The notes under the pieces are model-generated. The model made no database searches, was not told the origin of the DNA, and saw only the letters and a list, made by a program, of their open reading frames with translations. This document shows positions 14,828-21,211 of a DNA stretch of 23,762 nt, piece by piece (the first letter of the stretch is position 1; each line of letters starts with the position of its first letter). The position numbers and the translations under genes were made by a program. The DNA lies in IMG/VR virus record IMGVR_UViG_3300013132_000261, positions 1 to 23,762 of that record; one strand, 5' to 3'. The DNA comes from a virus.

Positions 14828-15043
14828 ATGACCGCAGTACAATCGCTACTCAACAACCTTCTTGGCTATGGCTTATTGCGTTTAAGCAAGGAAGAGAATA
14901 AGCTATATCAGGCATTGAAAGAACAAGCCCTGCAAATGGAAGAACAAAACGCGTTTGAAATATTCAAAGCAGGTCAGGATTCAATGGAAGAAGGAGGGAA
15001 GTCATTTGAACAATATTACAACGAAACCTTTAAATCAGAATAA
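14828..15043 (+). CDS. Small early phage protein, paralogue of the preceding gene
   Basis: 71 residues from the ATG at 14828. MTAVQSLLNNLLGYG, then EQALQMEEQNAFEIFKAGQDSMEEGGKSFEQYYNETFKSE. The second half is the conserved part of the family. Spacing to both neighbours is one nucleotide (TAACATG), which makes translation by re-initiation along the transcript likely. No motif suggests an enzymatic role. Confidence 0.75.
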   Translation: MTAVQSLLNNLLGYGLLRLSKEENKLYQALKEQALQMEEQNAFEIFKAGQDSMEEGGKSFEQYYNETFKSE

Positions 15044-15044
15044 C

Positions 15045-15326
15045 ATGGAAAGAATTTTCAGATTAGAATTTAATGAACAACAGCAAGTGTTTCATAAAGA
15101 CGATTATACTCATGAACAAAACACTTATGGATGGTTTACCATTTTTGAATTTTGCACCAATTTAGAGTTTGTGATTTACAAATCCTATGTAAACCGTATA
15201 AAAAAAGATAAACTTACAAAAAATTATCTTTTACAATGCGCTGTGGAAGTTAAATCCTTTATGATTAATTTGTTAGAATATAATATAAGTATTTCCCAAA
15301 ATAAAACACCCACCGATGGCAAATAA
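15045..15326 (+). CDS. Unknown early phage protein
   Basis: 93 residues from the ATG at 15045, one nucleotide after the previous stop. Begins MERIFRLEFNEQQQVFHKDDYTHEQNTYGWFTIFEF, rich in aromatic residues, and continues with a basic helical half (YVNRIKKDKLTKNYLLQ). AT-rich. Its end overlaps the start of the next gene by 11 bp. No family recognised. Confidence 0.65.
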   Translation: MERIFRLEFNEQQQVFHKDDYTHEQNTYGWFTIFEFCTNLEFVIYKSYVNRIKKDKLTKNYLLQCAVEVKSFMINLLEYNISISQNKTPTDGK

Positions 15327-15519
15327 ACAATCCAGGGCGGATGCTCTGCGTGAATTACTGAACACGGATCACATCTTCAACCTTTGCGCAATTGAGCGAA
15401 AATTGGGCATTAGGAAACTGAAACTTAACGAATGGCGTAATGGCCGGACATATTTAGAAGACACGGAAGTATTGAAAATCAGCAAGTTATTAGAAAATGC
15501 AACAAAGTTGCAAAAATAA
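15316..15519 (+). CDS. Small helix-turn-helix-like protein, putative regulator
   Basis: 67 residues. Helical throughout, with 'LLNTDHIFNLCAIERKLGIRKLKLNEWRNGRTYLEDTEVLKISKLL', where NLCAIERKLGIRKLKLNEWRNG could be a helix-turn-helix. This resembles short Cro-like phage proteins. A 12-bp tandem repeat overlaps its last codons and the following promoter, a plausible place for it to bind. Autoregulation is inference. Confidence 0.6.
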   Translation: MANKQSRADALRELLNTDHIFNLCAIERKLGIRKLKLNEWRNGRTYLEDTEVLKISKLLENATKLQK

Positions 15520-15531
15520 TTGCAAAAATAT
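15508..15531 (+). repeat. Tandem 12-bp repeat next to a promoter
   Basis: TTGCAAAAATAA (15508-15519) followed directly by TTGCAAAAATAT (15520-15531). It covers the end of the HTH-like gene and reaches the -33 box of the downstream promoter, so it could be an operator. Confidence 0.6.
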
Positions 15532-15563
15532 TTGGAAGTTGTGTATAAATACCCTTATCTTTG
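15531..15563 (+). promoter_or_regulatory. Bacteroidetes-type promoter
   Basis: TTTG (15531-15534), 21-nt spacer, TATCTTTG (15556-15563), followed by a gene at 15589. The -33 region reads TTTGGAAGTT, identical to the rightward early promoter at 14348. Confidence 0.7.
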
Positions 15564-15588
15564 ATGTATTAAATCAAAACCAAAAACC

Positions 15589-15753
15589 ATGACAACAACT
15601 AAAAACTACAGAGGCATTGAAGTAACAGGATTTTACTCACCCTCTACTAGCAAAAGCAATTATTTCTGCATTATCAACGGCAAAATGTACAGTTCTCCTT
15701 CTTGGGATAATCTCAAAAAAACCATTAAGAAAAAACTTGCATCTAACAATTAA
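15589..15753 (+). CDS. Small unknown basic protein
   Basis: 54 residues: MTTTKNYRGIEVTGFYSPSTSKSNYFCIINGKMY in the first half and a lysine-rich tail (NLKKTIKKKLASNN). The ATG lies about 26 nt after a good promoter and the stop is 18 nt before the next gene, which argues that it is real. The basic tail might bind nucleic acid. Not recognised. Confidence 0.6.
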   Translation: MTTTKNYRGIEVTGFYSPSTSKSNYFCIINGKMYSSPSWDNLKKTIKKKLASNN

Positions 15754-15771
15754 CCAATAAACCCTCAACCC

Positions 15772-16170
15772 ATGATTAAGTTAGCAGTTTCCACACGCAC
15801 CCAAGCAATGCACTATGCAGAGCGCAGCCGGTTAGAATTTGACGAATTTGAAACCCCTAACGGTGGTGTCATTCAAACCTACAACGATGATGGCAGCGTT
15901 TGTCAGCAGATCAGATATTACAAGCCGGCAAAAAAACCAATCAGCACGCATAATGTATTTGAACTTTACAACCCTTTCCAAAACCGGTATGAGGAATATC
16001 AGTCCATGTGGAATATGATGATGGATTTTGATATTGAATTGCTGCACGTTCCGTATATGACCAGGCGCATAACCTTCAGCGATGGATCCCAGGAAGTTTA
16101 CCGCACAATGATCGACGGCTTGTCTGTTAACCAAAATGGCATTAACTTTGGTGGTAGTCATGCAATTTAG
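15772..16170 (+). CDS. Unknown phage protein
   Basis: 132 residues, MIKLAVSTRTQAMHYAERSRLEFDEF at the start and 'NMMMDFDIELLHVPYMTRRITFSDGSQEVYRT' later. Mixed alpha/beta, no motif I can name. It is followed 12 nt later by a strong terminator, so it is the last gene of the transcript that starts at 15563. No conserved catalytic residues seen. Confidence 0.65.
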   Translation: MIKLAVSTRTQAMHYAERSRLEFDEFETPNGGVIQTYNDDGSVCQQIRYYKPAKKPISTHNVFELYNPFQNRYEEYQSMWNMMMDFDIELLHVPYMTRRITFSDGSQEVYRTMIDGLSVNQNGINFGGSHAI

Positions 16171-16182
16171 AGGTTTTTGATT

Positions 16183-16214
16183 TCCCCCGGTTGGTTTTGC
16201 CGGGGGATTTTTTT
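16183..16214 (+). terminator. Intrinsic terminator
   Basis: Stem TCCCCCGG (16183-16190) with CCGGGGGA (16200-16207), 9-nt loop, followed by seven T residues (16208-16214). Ends the transcript of the preceding gene. Confidence 0.85.
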
Positions 16215-16331
16215 ATAGCTTCAAAATCAGTTTCAACCTTATGCAAAGGATATACACAAATCGAGAAAAAGACCTTGCAATTAAAATAGATCAATATGCT
16301 GAATTATTACGCATTGCCCGGAATGTTAAAT

Positions 16332-16667
16332 ATGAAAGACCCCATCACCACCAATATTATTTTGAACACGGTGTCAAAATACTTCGATGTTCCCGTTGCA
16401 AAAATCATGTCAAAAAGCCGGTATTCTAAATTGGTGATGGCCCGGCAAGTTGCACAATACCTCATGCGCAATCAAATGCACATGACCTATCCTGAATTAG
16501 GCAGGGTCTTTGAACGTGATCATACTTCCATTATCCATTCGGTCAAATACATTAACGAGCAAATGACGCTGAAAAACCCGGATGAAATAGTTGCTCATTT
16601 AGATAACATTAAAAAAGAATTGAAATGGCACTCTTCGCAGCAGTTGTCTTTGCCTTCACCGTTGTAA
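16332..16667 (+). CDS. Stand-alone DnaA domain IV-like DNA-binding protein
   Basis: 111 residues from MKDPIT at 16332 (an ATG at 16296 would add 12 residues). 'NTVSKYFDVPVAKIMSKSRYSKLVMARQVAQYLMR' and 'YPELGRVFERDHTSIIHSVKYI' are the DnaA C-terminal domain that reads DnaA boxes. The AAA+ ATPase, helicase-loading and N-terminal domains are absent. Such a protein might bind the host origin, compete with DnaA, or help phage initiation. Region 16241-16331 before it is open in another frame. Confidence 0.8.
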   Translation: MKDPITTNIILNTVSKYFDVPVAKIMSKSRYSKLVMARQVAQYLMRNQMHMTYPELGRVFERDHTSIIHSVKYINEQMTLKNPDEIVAHLDNIKKELKWHSSQQLSLPSPL

Positions 16668-16720
16668 TGGCTTATCATTTGGGCTATTATGAGAGGAAGA
16701 ATGGAAGGCAGGATAAGTAA
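16625..16720 (+). CDS. Very small single-span membrane protein
   Basis: 31 residues from an ATG inside the end of the DnaA-like gene. MALFAAVVFAFTVVMAYHLG is one membrane helix, followed by a charged tail YYERKNGRQDK. It overlaps the previous gene by 43 bp, so coding is not certain. The size and layout fit a short phage membrane peptide. Confidence 0.35.
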   Translation: MALFAAVVFAFTVVMAYHLGYYERKNGRQDK

Positions 16721-16726
16721 AATCAT

Positions 16727-16799
16727 AGTCAGGTGGCGGAATGGTGACGTTGTGGAGTCGCTCTCTGCATTGATACAGGTTCGAATCCTGTCCTGACTA
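16727..16799 (+). tRNA. tRNA gene or tRNA-like gene 1, identity unclear
   Basis: 73 nt. Acceptor arm AGTCAGG/CCTGACT is fully paired, T arm ACAGG-TTCGAAT-CCTGT is perfect, positions 8-9 are TG and the D arm begins GCGGAATGG. The anticodon arm folds as GTGGA-GTCGCTC-TCTGC with two wobble pairs, giving CGC, but the base after the anticodon is a pyrimidine, unusual for tRNA. No CCA encoded. Confidence 0.5.
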
Positions 16800-16889
16800 C
16801 AAAAATGAGTACCCGCAGTACGAAACTGCTATAAAGGAGTGGTTAAATAACGTAGGATTACCCAACGGAGCTCATTTTAATTTAAACAT

Positions 16890-16995
16890 AGTCAGGTGGC
16901 GATATTGGTGCCAAATAAGCCGTCTCCAAGCTTTACGTAAAAGAGATGAACGCCTAATTTGAAAACTATTACAGGTTCAAGTCCTGTCCTGACTA
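16890..16995 (+). tRNA. tRNA-like gene 2, oversized core
   Basis: 106 nt. Acceptor AGTCAGG/CCTGACT and T stem are identical to gene 1, T loop TTCAAGT. The core between them does not fold as a normal tRNA: a TGGC/GCCA hairpin and an AAGC/GCTT hairpin (loop CGTCTCCAA) are followed by about 36 nt. A 15-nt identity with gene 1 at the 5' end points to duplication. Confidence 0.35.
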
Positions 16996-17029
16996 CAAGT
17001 AAATCAAAAACTTTACTTTCACAGCTCAT

Positions 17030-17054
17030 AAGTCAATCTATGGGTTGACTTTTG
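17030..17054 (+). terminator. Possible hairpin terminator between tRNA-like genes 2 and 3
   Basis: AAGTCAA (17030-17036), 8-nt loop, TTGACTT (17045-17051), with a short T run (TTTTG). The T run is weak, so this may instead be a processing hairpin. Confidence 0.3.
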
Positions 17055-17056
17055 TG

Positions 17057-17146
17057 CCACCGTTGGCGTAACCGAAAATGAATATCGGCAAGGGTTAACG
17101 TCTCATCTGTGGGTGAGGGATACGGGTTCGAGTCCCGTACGGTGGT
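17057..17146 (+). tRNA. tRNA-like gene 3, possible His (GTG)
   Basis: 90 nt. Acceptor CCACCGT/ACGGTGG and T arm ACGGG-TTCGAGT-CCCGT are perfect. D stem GCGT/ACGT encloses a 17-nt hairpin (CCGA/TCGG) in the D loop. Anticodon arm CTCAT-CTGTGG-GTGAG contains GTG but its loop is one nucleotide short. Ends at the stop codon of the opposing gene. Confidence 0.4.
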
Positions 17147-17379
17147 CATGTATCAATCTTCCGGTACCCCTGCTCCCAAAGAACTTTCGTGAGCCGCTTT
17201 GATTTGCGAACAATAGTCGCCTCAGTATCCTTTGGATATAATATGTGCAATGCTTCGTGAATGGTAATTTCAAGGCGATAGCGACCCTTTAGTCGCTCAT
17301 CAATCTCAATGGTGTTGCTATGAACATGAGCCAGTCCATCGGCTTTTTCTTTGCCTAATTTACGATGGATGACTTTCAT
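17146..17379 (-). CDS. Small HExxH putative zinc peptidase-like protein
   Basis: 77 residues. ITIHEALHILYP contains HExxH (H41, E42, H45), the zinc-binding helix of gluzincin/SprT- or ImmA-like peptidases, with E54 as a possible third ligand. The N-terminal strand NTIEIDERLKG fits the substrate-edge strand. It is far shorter than normal peptidases, as in small phage proteins of this type. It begins 2 nt after the phosphoesterase stop, so the two are co-transcribed. Target unknown. Confidence 0.65.
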   Translation of the reverse strand: MKVIHRKLGKEKADGLAHVHSNTIEIDERLKGRYRLEITIHEALHILYPKDTEATIVRKSKRLTKVLWEQGYRKIDT

Positions 17380-17381
17380 TG

Positions 17382-18371
17382 TTACAAAAGTTTGCCTTTG
17401 TAAATGCGCTTGTTCCTAAATTCAAATGACTCCCCATCGCTGCCCAGTTCCACAAACCCGAACCCGTGATTCCATTTATTAAGTGGCATATATGCCGGAT
17501 GGAGTTCGGACAGGCAGCCTATACTGAAAGTGGTAACCATTGACCCTGATAGGGTGGGTTCGGTATGCTCTGAAGTTTGATGTGAATGACCTTGAAAGCA
17601 TGACAATTTAGAACGAAGGAATAAACCTCGTGCAGGGTTAACCGGTGCAGTTATGCCTCCAGGATATTCGTGTCCGTGCAATCCCCATAGGTTATTCATT
17701 CGTACAGGTTGCTTATCTCCGATCACTTCAATTCCTTCTGCCCGTGCCTTAATGATATTCTCAAGTTCAAATTCCTGCACGCCTATTAATTCACCGGCCT
17801 TCTCCATAAGAAAATGTTGATACCTTTCTTCATGGTTGCCAAGTTTATAATAGATTTTTGCCTTTGGAAATGTCTTTTGCAATATCGCAAAGAAATCTTT
17901 GAAGGAGGCCAACTCGGAGGCGAAGTCACGTTTTTTCGGGTCTTTTACAAACCTGGATAGCTTATGGCAGTCAAGTATATCACCGTTCAAAAGGATGGCA
18001 TCGGGTTGTTCTTTTTTGCCGTAATCTAGGGCCACCGTTAGGGCTTCTATGTTGTGGTAAGGTAAATGCACATCGGACAATATCAGTACCTTTTTATGGC
18101 CCTTAATTGTAAATGGTGCGAAGTCCGACTCAAAGGACTCCGGCAAGTTGTACGGGTTTCGTGGTCTGTCAGGCATTTCGTTTGCTTTATATTTTTGGCG
18201 AACTCTTCCATTCCCTACTTTATTCTCAATGTAACGCAGGGAAAATCTTGCATCTTCTACATTTTTATAGGTCAGTTTATTGTCTGCGTACATTATCCGG
18301 GCAAGTTTAAGGGTAGGCATATTCCATCCATGTTCTTCCCTGTACTTCAAAGCAATTTCCGACTTTGTCAT
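17382..18371 (-). CDS. Calcineurin-like metallophosphoesterase with N-terminal helical domain
   Basis: 329 residues. Metal-binding motifs in order: DVH (100-102), GD (130-131), GNHEE (178-182), LHGHEYPGG (231-239) and GHSH (261-264). Residues 1-60 form a helix-turn-helix-like lead (SEIALKYREEHGW, 'LTYKNVEDARFSLRYI') that is common in phage versions. It hydrolyses a phosphoester with two metals; substrate may be DNA ends or nucleotides. It overlaps the neighbouring virion-type gene by 4 bp and sits at the end of the tail/lysis block. Confidence 0.9.
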   Translation of the reverse strand: MTKSEIALKYREEHGWNMPTLKLARIMYADNKLTYKNVEDARFSLRYIENKVGNGRVRQKYKANEMPDRPRNPYNLPESFESDFAPFTIKGHKKVLILSDVHLPYHNIEALTVALDYGKKEQPDAILLNGDILDCHKLSRFVKDPKKRDFASELASFKDFFAILQKTFPKAKIYYKLGNHEERYQHFLMEKAGELIGVQEFELENIIKARAEGIEVIGDKQPVRMNNLWGLHGHEYPGGITAPVNPARGLFLRSKLSCFQGHSHQTSEHTEPTLSGSMVTTFSIGCLSELHPAYMPLNKWNHGFGFVELGSDGESFEFRNKRIYKGKLL

Positions 18372-18637
18372 ATATGCGCTTCAACTATCATTTGAACAAC
18401 CGAAGTCCAAAAGGTACTGCCTGACTTTACAACCTTACCTTGCAATACCCATACACAAAGTATGTCAACATCGCCAACGGAGGTCGTATAAACAAGCGAG
18501 TGATTCCCTTGTACGGTTGCAGTCCATACACCGGTCTGCCCGGATGGCTTTTTATAGTAAATTTCAGATACTCCCGGATTGTGCAAATTTGCATTAGCGG
18601 TGAGCGTGATTGTGATATTTGTACCGTTGTAGATCAT
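18368..18637 (-). CDS. Small virion-type protein, Ig-like strand content
   Basis: 89 residues, mostly beta: MIYNGTNITITLTANANL, 'YYKKPSGQTGVWTATVQGNHSLVY', ending VVQMIVEAHI. I have seen this kind of protein in Bacteroidetes phages near tail fibre genes, with no assigned role. The segment 'KKPSG..GVW..TV' is the conserved part. Overlaps both neighbours by 4 bp, in ATGA style, so it belongs to the same operon. Confidence 0.6.
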   Translation of the reverse strand: MIYNGTNITITLTANANLHNPGVSEIYYKKPSGQTGVWTATVQGNHSLVYTTSVGDVDILCVWVLQGKVVKSGSTFWTSVVQMIVEAHI

Positions 18638-18954
18638 CCGTTGAAATTTTTTGTGATGGTTACGTTATAATTGAAGTCCTTTGTTATAGTTACATTAGCC
18701 GAAAACTCTAACAAAGGTACAATCAGATTGGCATCAAAAGCGGTCAGTAGGAATGTTGCCCGGTCTGCTACAATAGATTTCTGTACGCTGAAATTCGCTG
18801 CTATACCAGTCAGCGTGAAAGTAGCCCTATCTGCTGCAATTGTCCTTGATGCCGTTAGGCCGGCATCATGCCCAGTAAGGGCAAAGGAACCTACATCGGC
18901 AACTAATGTAAATACTAGTGAAGCTATTACCGGCATCCTTATTCTTAGTGGCAT
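18634..18954 (-). CDS. Virion-associated repeat protein
   Basis: 106 residues. Three to four similar units of about 25 residues: 'ADVGSFALTGHDAGLTASRTI', 'ADRATFTLTGIAANFSVQKSI', 'ADRATFLLTAFDANLIV'. This F.LTG.DA.L repeat is familiar from phage tail-associated proteins. It ends with two related strands, FSANVTITKDFNYNVTITKNFNG. Likely structural; its partner is unknown. Confidence 0.7.
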   Translation of the reverse strand: MPLRIRMPVIASLVFTLVADVGSFALTGHDAGLTASRTIAADRATFTLTGIAANFSVQKSIVADRATFLLTAFDANLIVPLLEFSANVTITKDFNYNVTITKNFNG

Positions 18955-18998
18955 AGCTTGTTAGTTTTGAAAATAATAAACTTTAGTGTAATTGATTG

Positions 18999-19835
18999 TC
19001 ATATTATCGCTCTACCGATATTGTTTATAAGTTGGGTTATACGGGCATCCAGCAGGGCGAGGTCTAAGGCTTCGCCGATGTGATAAAACGCAATCCTGCC
19101 ATCGCTTGAAGCCGCAAGGCTACGGGTAAACACGCCGATATTCTGGTTGGCTGGCGTTTGGCTGGTCGTGGATTGCGTGGTGTTGGTGCCGTTACTTCGA
19201 ATAATATAGGTGTTGCTGGCGTTTCGGTTGGTTCCAATAAATCCACTGGCTGGAAATGCCATGCCATTCGCAACTGACGAGCTGTTACGGTTTCGGGCGG
19301 CTATGTTTGCTCCGGCGTTCGCCAAACCGGACGCGCCAGTGTTAATACCTCCCCCACCAATAAGCGCCATGCCAGTGGTATTTGATTGCGCCTCGGTCAC
19401 AAGCACGGACAGCGAGTAGCTATTCTGCGGGTCGGCGTTGTTGTTCCGGTTGCTGTCCAAATACTTGGTGCTGCCGTCACCCTTCAACCCCGTCTTTCGG
19501 TCATAGTCGCCGCTCACGAAGTTGAAATTGGTCGGAGCCGTCCCCACCAGCGGCTGCAATGCGCCGTTCAGCGTGCGAGCACCAGCCATAATGCACGATG
19601 CTTTGATGGCGTTCCAGATGCCGTCTGTCTTGCAGCCCGTGATAAATGTGTTGTAAGCAACTTTAACACCTGCCTCTAATGGTAAGCCATCCGCTTGTTC
19701 AACTCTATTGATATAACTTAATGTATCGGCATCAAAATACGGTGCATTGCCAAAATCGGCAAGAGCAAATGGATAATTATTATCAATTTGCATTGCTATA
19801 TACGATTGGTCGGCTATATTTATTCCTCTTGGCAT
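18999..19835 (-). CDS. Phage virion protein, laminin-G-like/receptor-side candidate
   Basis: 278 residues. N-terminal part (1-45) is AT-rich and resembles a phage attachment sequence, then 'YINRVEQADGLPLEAGVKVAYNTFITGCKTDGIWNAIKASCIMAGARTL' and 'NFVSGDYDRKTGLKGDGSTKYLDSN', a conserved block I know from metagenomic phages. The rest is Gly/Asn/Ser-rich beta (SGFIGTNRNASNTYIIRSNG), as in concanavalin-like jelly rolls. Codon use from about 19,000 to 19,660 is visibly GC-richer than the N-terminus and neighbours, which hints at a transferred domain. Confidence 0.7.
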   Translation of the reverse strand: MPRGINIADQSYIAMQIDNNYPFALADFGNAPYFDADTLSYINRVEQADGLPLEAGVKVAYNTFITGCKTDGIWNAIKASCIMAGARTLNGALQPLVGTAPTNFNFVSGDYDRKTGLKGDGSTKYLDSNRNNNADPQNSYSLSVLVTEAQSNTTGMALIGGGGINTGASGLANAGANIAARNRNSSSVANGMAFPASGFIGTNRNASNTYIIRSNGTNTTQSTTSQTPANQNIGVFTRSLAASSDGRIAFYHIGEALDLALLDARITQLINNIGRAII

Positions 19836-19839
19836 ATTA

Positions 19840-20253
19840 TTAAGCTATATCTTCGTTCCAAGGACTGATGTACAATTCGTTTCCGCTTGCAGCAAATGCA
19901 ACACCGGCGTTATTAATAACACTTATTCTCATTGAATAGGGATAGAGACGTGCCATATTTACAATGGCTATCTTTGCACTTCCTCCTGATGTTAGAGGAA
20001 TAACATAAATGTCACCACCAATCCTATCTGCTGTATCTGTACCGTCATTGAGAGTTACCCTAACGCTGATAGATCCACCCGTTGAAGGAGTTATTGAACC
20101 AAGTTTAATTGTAATTGTTCCGTACAGGTCTAGGTTTGTGCTATTGTCGTATGTTACAACTGAACTCTCTGAACCATTGGCTAAAGAGTTGAGTGTTGTA
20201 CTTGCGAAGTTAGCTGACCTTGATGAAGGAGTTGCCCATTTTGCTATTGCCAT
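19840..20253 (-). CDS. Virion-associated beta-rich protein
   Basis: 137 residues. MAIAKWATPSSRSANFASTTLNSLANGSESSVVTYDNSTN is followed by 'LYGTITIKLGSITPSTGGSISVRVTLNDGTDTADRIGG', and a short end PWNEDIA. This is a known type of phage structural accessory protein with unknown exact place in the particle. Four nt from the next gene and 11 nt from the previous, so all are co-transcribed. Confidence 0.7.
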   Translation of the reverse strand: MAIAKWATPSSRSANFASTTLNSLANGSESSVVTYDNSTNLDLYGTITIKLGSITPSTGGSISVRVTLNDGTDTADRIGGDIYVIPLTSGGSAKIAIVNMARLYPYSMRISVINNAGVAFAASGNELYISPWNEDIA

Positions 20254-20264
20254 ATACTATAAAT

Positions 20265-20756
20265 TTATGCGATTGCTCCCCGTTCTATCCCAACGGAGCG
20301 AGCATTCACTTGTGTATTGTTTAATTCTGCCCAACTTTTACCATAAATTGTTACGAGTGCTTGTTTTATAAGGGATAGCAAAATTTGTTTAGTTGTAAAA
20401 GAAATTATCCCTGCTGATTGCAAGTTGTCGGCTATTGTATTATACCCTACAAGATATTCCGGTATGTTCATGTCCAAAGTATCAAACCCGTTTAATGCCT
20501 CTATGACATTAACACATAATGCTTTAATTGGATTTTGACCGCTTACAGAAAGCTCCTTCATAACAGCATATTCTCCGCCAATGATTAAAAGTCCTTTTAT
20601 GTCTTTACAAACTATAGAAGTATATTTCTGCACTACAGATGATGGTTGTTCATTAAGCCTATCAGCTATAAACCAGTCAGGGACACTTTCAGGTGTGCAT
20701 CCAAAGCTGTCTTTATACTGATCAGCTACTTCATTAATTTTAAGAATAAATGACAT
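20265..20756 (-). CDS. Unknown phage protein in virion operon
   Basis: 163 residues, mainly helical: SFILKINEVADQYKDSFGC, then 'DWFIADRLNEQPSSVVQKYTSIVCKDIKGLL', and 'QLLSLIKQAL'-like helices toward the end. No signature or membrane segment. It lies between two beta-rich virion-type proteins, so it may be an assembly or capsid/tail accessory factor. Function not recognised. Confidence 0.6.
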   Translation of the reverse strand: MSFILKINEVADQYKDSFGCTPESVPDWFIADRLNEQPSSVVQKYTSIVCKDIKGLLIIGGEYAVMKELSVSGQNPIKALCVNVIEALNGFDTLDMNIPEYLVGYNTIADNLQSAGIISFTTKQILLSLIKQALVTIYGKSWAELNNTQVNARSVGIERGAIA

Positions 20757-20785
20757 TTTTTTTATTTAATTGGTTTACTGTAAAG

Positions 20786-21184
20786 TTAACAAGCCATTAC
20801 CTGATCAAAGTCAACCTGCAAAGATTCACCACTATTTAAAGTTAGTGAGGTACCGTAATCATACCAACCGATTAAAAGGTCATTTGTTGATGTGTCATTG
20901 TAGATTACAATGTAGCGGAATGGTCCGGTGGAACCTCTCGTACTTGTCAGCGTGGTGTCGGCAATCACTAACCTATAAAGACCCGATTTCTGCGAGGATG
21001 ATGTCCTTGTTAGGTTCCGGGTTGATAAGTTCGTGTAAGAAATCTGCGTGATATTTGATAGCTGCGTATTGCCGGCATTTGGTGCAGAGTTCGTGAGTGC
21101 AATAGTTAATTGGTCAGCACCCAGGTCATGCAACTTCTCCGCAACTGCTTCTACGAATGAATCAAATTTGTTGAAAACTGCCAT
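20786..21184 (-). CDS. Phage virion protein of the 'MAVFNKF' type
   Basis: 132 residues. MAVFNKFDSFVEAVAEKLHDLGADQLTIALTNSAPNAGN is a start I recognise from many phage structural operons, followed by 'LYRLVIADTTLTSTRGSTGPFRYIVIYN' and 'LIGWYDYGTSLTLNSGESLQVDF'. These are thought to be particle components; the exact position is unknown. It lies directly after the amidase gene in the lysis/tail block (27-nt gap). Confidence 0.75.
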   Translation of the reverse strand: MAVFNKFDSFVEAVAEKLHDLGADQLTIALTNSAPNAGNTQLSNITQISYTNLSTRNLTRTSSSQKSGLYRLVIADTTLTSTRGSTGPFRYIVIYNDTSTNDLLIGWYDYGTSLTLNSGESLQVDFDQVMAC

Positions 21185-21211
21185 TGTATATTATTTAGGT
21201 GTAAAATTAAA

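Noticed and set aside
14955-15044. Start at 14955 for the 93-aa early gene
   Set aside because: The upstream 30 codons lie inside the previous gene; the ATG at 15045 has the recurrent TAACATG junction.
16241-16429. 62-codon frame with CSRC motif before the DnaA-like gene
   Set aside because: Overlaps the DnaA domain for about 100 bp and becomes histidine/tyrosine-odd after residue 33; kept only as a question in the findings.
16803-16878. Fourth tRNA between genes 1 and 2
   Set aside because: Has an AATGAG/CTCATT acceptor-like pairing but no T loop TTC; not a tRNA by eye.
16770-16965. Open frame through the tRNA-like region (…YPQYETAIKEWLNN…)
   Set aside because: No in-frame ATG and it runs through perfect tRNA acceptor and T arms.
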